A stretch of 64,000 nucleotides of DNA from NCBI GenBank assembly GCA_002354335.1, contig DELI01000026.1, positions 39,384 to 103,383 of the forward strand. Reading direction: 5' to 3'. Both the position numbers and the translations under genes were made by a program. The DNA is from Sphingobacterium sp. UBA2700. GTDB taxonomy: Bacteria; Bacteroidota; Bacteroidia; Sphingobacteriales; Sphingobacteriaceae. Shown one piece after another: positions 62,901-64,000 of the stretch (positions within the stretch are counted from its first letter, which is position 1; each line of letters begins with the position of its first letter). Below the pieces are notes generated by a model, which did not search any database, had not been told where the DNA came from, and was given only the letters and a program-made list of their open reading frames with translations.

Positions 62901-64000
62901 TAACGTAGTATGTATTGTTCGTGGCAATGAGTTTGACTTCATGCTTGCGCGCTAATTGAATGATCGCTTCATTAACCCGATTTTCATCTTCTTGTCCATG
63001 GCGCATAACTTCAATATAGAAGTCTTCGCCAAAGCGTTCCTTCCACCATAACAGCGCTTCTTCAGCCTGCACCTCACCAATGTTCAGTAATTTGCTCGGC
63101 ACCTCACCCTGTAGGTTTCCGGAAAGGACAATCAGATCTTCTTTATACTTTTCAACGATTTCTCTATCGATACGGGGTACATAATAGAATCCCTCGGTAT
63201 AAGCGGCAGATGCCATCTTCGCGAGGTTATGATAACCGTTTTTATTCTTTGCCAGAAAAACAACTTGATAACCGTTGTCCTTTCTAGATTTGTCTTTTCT
63301 ATTTTCACAGATATAGAATTCGCAACCTACAATAGGCTTGATTGGAACGCCATCAAAGGCTTCGCCTTTCTCTTCAGCCTCCTTCTGCTTTGCTTCTAAA
63401 TCTTTGTTATAGCTCAATACTTTATTGACAAAGTGGAATGCCCCCATCATGTTACCATGATCGGTCATCGCGACAGCTGGCATTTTCTGCTTGGCAGCGG
63501 CCTGTACCAAACTATCAATCGAGATTGTAGACTGCAATACCGAAAACTGCGTATGATTATGTAAATGCGCAAAATTGGCATTCGCGAGCGCTTCCAACGT
63601 ATCTGCATCGATTTTTACTACTGTCGGTGTCGGCTCTGTTTTCTCACGAATAGCGTCTGAGGCAGCTTTTAAATTGACGTGCTTTAATCCTACAGACTCA
63701 ACCACCGTTGGGTGCTGCTGTTTGAATTCTACAAAATAGCCTGTATCGACTTGTAACTCTTCAGCTTTAAACACATTTCTTCGAACAAGCTCGAAGAAAC
63801 AGCGTGTGGTTGCTTCAACGTCGGCAGTCGCATTGTGCGCCTCCGCAAAGGGTACTCCGAATAAATAGCTATGTAATTCGGTCAGGTTAGGGAGTTTGAA
63901 TCTTCCCCCACGACCGCCAGGAAGTTTCAACAGCTCTGCAGTCACCTCCGTACAGGTATCCAATATTGGCATGGACGCCATCGGACTATCCACCGAATAG
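59923..64000 (-). CDS. dnaE: DNA polymerase III alpha subunit, N-terminus cut by the window edge
   Basis: The visible part is about 1359 codons and the frame is still open at 64000 (the codons before a GTG at 63993 read Ser and Tyr), so the true start is outside. Near the visible N-terminus AHNATADVEATTRCFFEL matches motif III of DnaQ-type exonucleases, which implies a proofreading-like exonuclease fused before the polymerase. Then come the PHP domain (FAHLHNHTQFSVLQST), the polymerase core with catalytic aspartates in MPDIDIDFDDEGR, and a C-terminal OB-fold. Such fused DnaE proteins occur in Bacteroidota. It replicates the chromosome. Confidence 0.95.
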   Translation of the reverse strand, partial: YSVDSPMASMPILDTCTEVTAELLKLPGGRGGRFKLPNLTELHSYLFGVPFAEAHNATADVEATTRCFFELVRRNVFKAEELQVDTGYFVEFKQQHPTVVESVGLKHVNLKAASDAIREKTEPTPTVVKIDADTLEALANANFAHLHNHTQFSVLQSTISIDSLVQAAAKQKMPAVAMTDHGNMMGAFHFVNKVLSYNKDLEAKQKEAEEKGEAFDGVPIKPIVGCEFYICENRKDKSRKDNGYQVVFLAKNKNGYHNLAKMASAAYTEGFYYVPRIDREIVEKYKEDLIVLSGNLQGEVPSKLLNIGEVQAEEALLWWKERFGEDFYIEVMRHGQEDENRVNEAIIQLARKHEVKLIATNNTYYVNKVDAHAHDILLCVKDGEKLSTPKGRGRGFRFGLPNQEYYFKSAEEMKKVFEDLPEAIINIDEILNKVETYVLAREVLLPKFEIPEEFQHAEDEVDGGKRGENAYLKDLTYKGAAKRYPEITDDIRERLDFELATIEKTGYPGYFLIVQDFIAEARNMGVSVGPGRGSAAGSAVAYCLGITNIDPIKYDLLFERFLNPDRVSMPDIDIDFDDEGRGRVMQYVIDKYGSSQVAQIITYGTMAAKSSIKDTARVLDLPLADANEIAKLIPNLKLSKIFNMEDKALKEVLRSEELEAVNRLKGLADGAGLEAETIKQARVLEGSMRNTGIHACGVIITPDDITNFVPVSLAKDSDLYVTQYDNSVVESAGLLKMDFLGLKTLTLIKDTVQNVKLRHGIDLDPEAFDIEDTLTYELFQRGETIGIFQYESPGMQKYMKELKPTVFADLIAMNALYRPGPMEYIPSFIKRKHGIEPITYDVDACEEYLAETYGITVYQEQVMLLSQKLAGFSKGDADVLRKAMGKKQKAVLDKMKPKFIDQAAEKGHNPKVLEKIWTDWEAFASYAFNKSHSTCYAWIAYQTAFLKAHYPAEYMAAVLSNNMNDIKQVTFFMEECRRMGLTVLGPDVNESHYKFTVNEEGAIRFGMGAVKGVGAGAVETIVQSRQGEPYKSIFDLAKRVDLRMINKKAFESLAYGGGFDSFSDTHRAQYFYSDSDNPSGIEKALKFAHKFRENENSAQVSLFGAGGAVELPEPSLTPCPQWGLIEKLKYEKDVIGIYLTSHPLDNYKFELKHFCPNNVTDLQLINKAKASEVDQEVLLDFNRIKNKEVVLGGIIALANHRVAKSGKPFGSFIIEDYWDSYEIMVFGEDYVKFKGYLQEGYFVQIRGLVQERFKQVGNWGFELKNIQLLSDLREKMAKSFTIQFPLHVLDTEFMSTLNQLISCTQVEGQEANCQLKFKIMDEQDKLSIEMPVKKRKIFITNEFLEGIEALEGVNYRLN

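Overview
The window looks like a chromosomal stretch of a Bacteroidota bacterium of the family Sphingobacteriaceae, most likely Sphingobacterium or a close relative. The grounds are protein types typical of that group (DUF4397 and BON lipoproteins, HEAT plus DUF1080 proteins, a DnaE with an exonuclease-like N-terminus, FabV, a GreA-like stand-alone protein), few Shine-Dalgarno sequences, and several TAnnTTTG -7 boxes just upstream of start codons. The genus is inferred from memory of these families, not from a search. I see no rRNA, tRNA, prophage, insertion sequence or CRISPR array.

Layout. 1-612: a repeat array bounded by inverted repeats. 613-2200: a secreted esterase, then a c-type cytochrome and a SelW-like redox protein. 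2302-7196: sbcD-sbcC and a Spy-like periplasmic protein. 7655-10139: a flippase plus glycosyltransferase pair. 10249-14203: htpG and three small accessory genes. 14287-18485: smc, a second inverted-repeat-bounded array of the same family, and a small membrane protein. 18587-23263: a large HEAT/DUF1080 protein with a Tat-exported Gfo/Idh oxidoreductase, probably for 3-keto-sugar chemistry. 23752-27750: glycerol operon glpD-glpK-glpF plus a 48-residue protein. 27747-30249: MscS channel, cysteine desulfurase and an IscA-type protein. 30322-33391: HDAC-like deacetylase, YejK-like nucleoid protein and DUF3810 protein. 33624-35598: two small unknowns, TatD and TcdA. 35646-40653: BON/SH3 and LEA-like envelope proteins, GreA-like factor, folD and lepA. 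40746-48346: an oxidase-like membrane protein, a phytochrome-like kinase without the usual chromophore cysteine, fabV, a serine hydrolase, and a DUF3307/SatD pair. 48635-59437: PPK2, an atypical SDR, trpS, a deoxynucleoside kinase, kdsB, a glycosyltransferase-FKBP-AKR operon, an S1/P1-type hydrolase and a TonB-dependent receptor. 59502-64000: trxA and the 3' part of dnaE, which runs off the right edge.

The most notable signals are non-coding. (1) Between satD and ppk2 there are five palindromes TGA-N10-TCA at an exact 28-bp period (48415-48554), beside a SatD protein whose C-terminus looks like a helix-turn-helix; this reads as a multi-operator regulatory array. (2) Two complex repeat elements (22-529 and 17840-18300) share a 'cctttcctggttcaagac' core and one architecture: outer inverted repeat, one inverted copy of the core, a caggatcctg junction palindrome, then direct copies at 46 or 51 bp, then the other outer arm. 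Nothing I recognise names this family. (3) A smaller palindromic element occurs at 532-579 and, in degenerate form, at 23601-23648.
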